Shown here: positions 5,518 to 5,947 of the stretch, in pieces | Position numbering within the stretch: the stretch's first letter is position 1 | How the letters are laid out: each line of letters opens with the position of its first letter | Origin: Candidatus Electrothrix marina | Lineage (GTDB): Bacteria > Desulfobacterota > Desulfobulbia > Desulfobulbales > Desulfobulbaceae | DNA length: 5,947 nucleotides | Assembly (NCBI GenBank): GCA_004028495.1 | Contig: MTKS01000113.1 | Span: 1 to 5,947, forward strand | Direction of reading: 5' to 3' | The notes under the pieces: model-generated | The model's database searches: none | The model's input: only the letters and a program-made list of their open reading frames with translations | Told to the model about the DNA's origin: nothing | Made by a program: the position numbers and the translations under genes

Positions 5518-5947
5518 ATGCCTGTTTACGAAAGAAATAAACTTGAGGCCCTGTTTCAGGAAATCAAAAAAGGAAGCCTTTTTCCTGCTTATCTGTTTAT
5601 CGGAGAACGCTATCTCTGTCAACAGGCGGCGGATCAGGCAGCGAAGCTTCTTTGCGCTGCCGGCGGGACAGTCCACAGTATTGACGGCGATACAGAGGAA
5701 AACAATCTTACTCTTTCCAAACTCCGCAGTTTCAGTCTGCTGGGGGGGAAGCAGGTGTTCAGGGTCAATAACACCAGGCTGTTTCACTCCAAGAATGTGG
5801 CAAAGGCTATCTGGAGCCGGGCGGTACAGGCCAATGAGGGCAATAAGCCGGACAAAGCGTTCAAATATCTTCAGGCGATGATGGAGGCAGGGGGCTTGGA
5901 GAGCAGGGAGCCGGAAAACGACCCTGCCGGCCTGAGTGCCGCTCAAT
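5518..5947 (+). CDS. holA: DNA polymerase III delta subunit-like protein, 3' end off window
   Basis: The delta subunit is the clamp-loader component that opens the beta sliding clamp during DNA replication. The frame is open from the ATG at 5518 to the right edge, giving 143 complete codons. The N-terminus fits the delta pattern. A short helix is followed by P-A-Y-L-F-I-G-E-R-Y-L at about 23-33, matching the delta L-Y-L-x-G-x-[DE]-x-[FY]-L type motif. Then come a helix rich in Q and A, an I-D-G-D segment (55-58), and F-S-L-L-G-G-K-Q-V-F-R-V at 71-82, matching the delta element that precedes the clamp-binding region. Delta is usually about 330-350 residues, so more than half is missing. The segment after residue 100 is charged and less recognisable. 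An in-frame TAA at 5485-5487 and the absence of another ATG before 5518 support this start. It is divergent from rng. A diverged delta-like paralogue is possible. Confidence 0.72.
   Translation, partial: MPVYERNKLEALFQEIKKGSLFPAYLFIGERYLCQQAADQAAKLLCAAGGTVHSIDGDTEENNLTLSKLRSFSLLGGKQVFRVNNTRLFHSKNVAKAIWSRAVQANEGNKPDKAFKYLQAMMEAGGLESREPENDPAGLSAAQ

Noticed and set aside
5473..5946. 157-codon minus-strand frame at the right edge
   Set aside because: It is antisense to the delta-like coding frame, which shows family motifs. The translation has no recognisable family pattern.
1..5947. A mobile element, defence system, CRISPR array or toxin-antitoxin pair
   Set aside because: I found no transposase or integrase motifs, direct-repeat arrays, terminal inverted repeats or tRNA-like structures. 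The genes present are housekeeping or envelope genes.

Overview
The window looks like a chromosomal, housekeeping stretch of a diderm Gram-negative bacterium. An LptF-type lipopolysaccharide (LPS) export permease implies an outer membrane with LPS. The protein styles (RNase G, the LptF sequence, and the DNA polymerase III delta-like N-terminus) resemble Desulfobacterota, probably Desulfobulbales. That placement rests on recognition of protein character only; no search was run. I see no phage, transposon, CRISPR array, tRNA or rRNA.

Layout. Four genes lie in a row on the minus strand, read from right to left. First is rng (RNase G, 5110 to 3605). Next is a membrane-anchored M23 metallopeptidase with Ig-like modules (3547 to 2159). 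Third is lptF (2116 to 675), broken by a one-base frameshift near 1620. Last is a YbhN/UPF0104-type flippase-like membrane protein that starts at 671 and runs off the left edge. Gaps are 57, 42 and 3 nt, so a polycistronic unit is plausible. A 407-bp non-coding region (5111-5517) separates rng from a divergent plus-strand gene. That gene resembles the DNA polymerase III delta subunit (holA) and is cut by the right edge.

How the genes fit together. Three of the four minus-strand genes concern the cell envelope: peptidoglycan cleavage, LPS extraction from the inner membrane, and a membrane protein of a family linked to lipid translocation. An endoribonuclease heads the cluster. The reconstructed LptF is about 480 residues, against 366 for E. 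coli LptF. The extra length is a cytoplasmic tail ending in a Cys/His-rich module (HxxxC, CxxC, and AGFKPCxxC) that resembles Ada-like zinc-binding modules. This tail is the most unusual protein feature in the window.

Other points of interest are a perfect 12-bp inverted repeat with a 5-nt loop inside the catalytic part of the M23 gene, and the absence of a recognisable Shine-Dalgarno sequence at all five gene starts. No convincing new multi-gene system was found.
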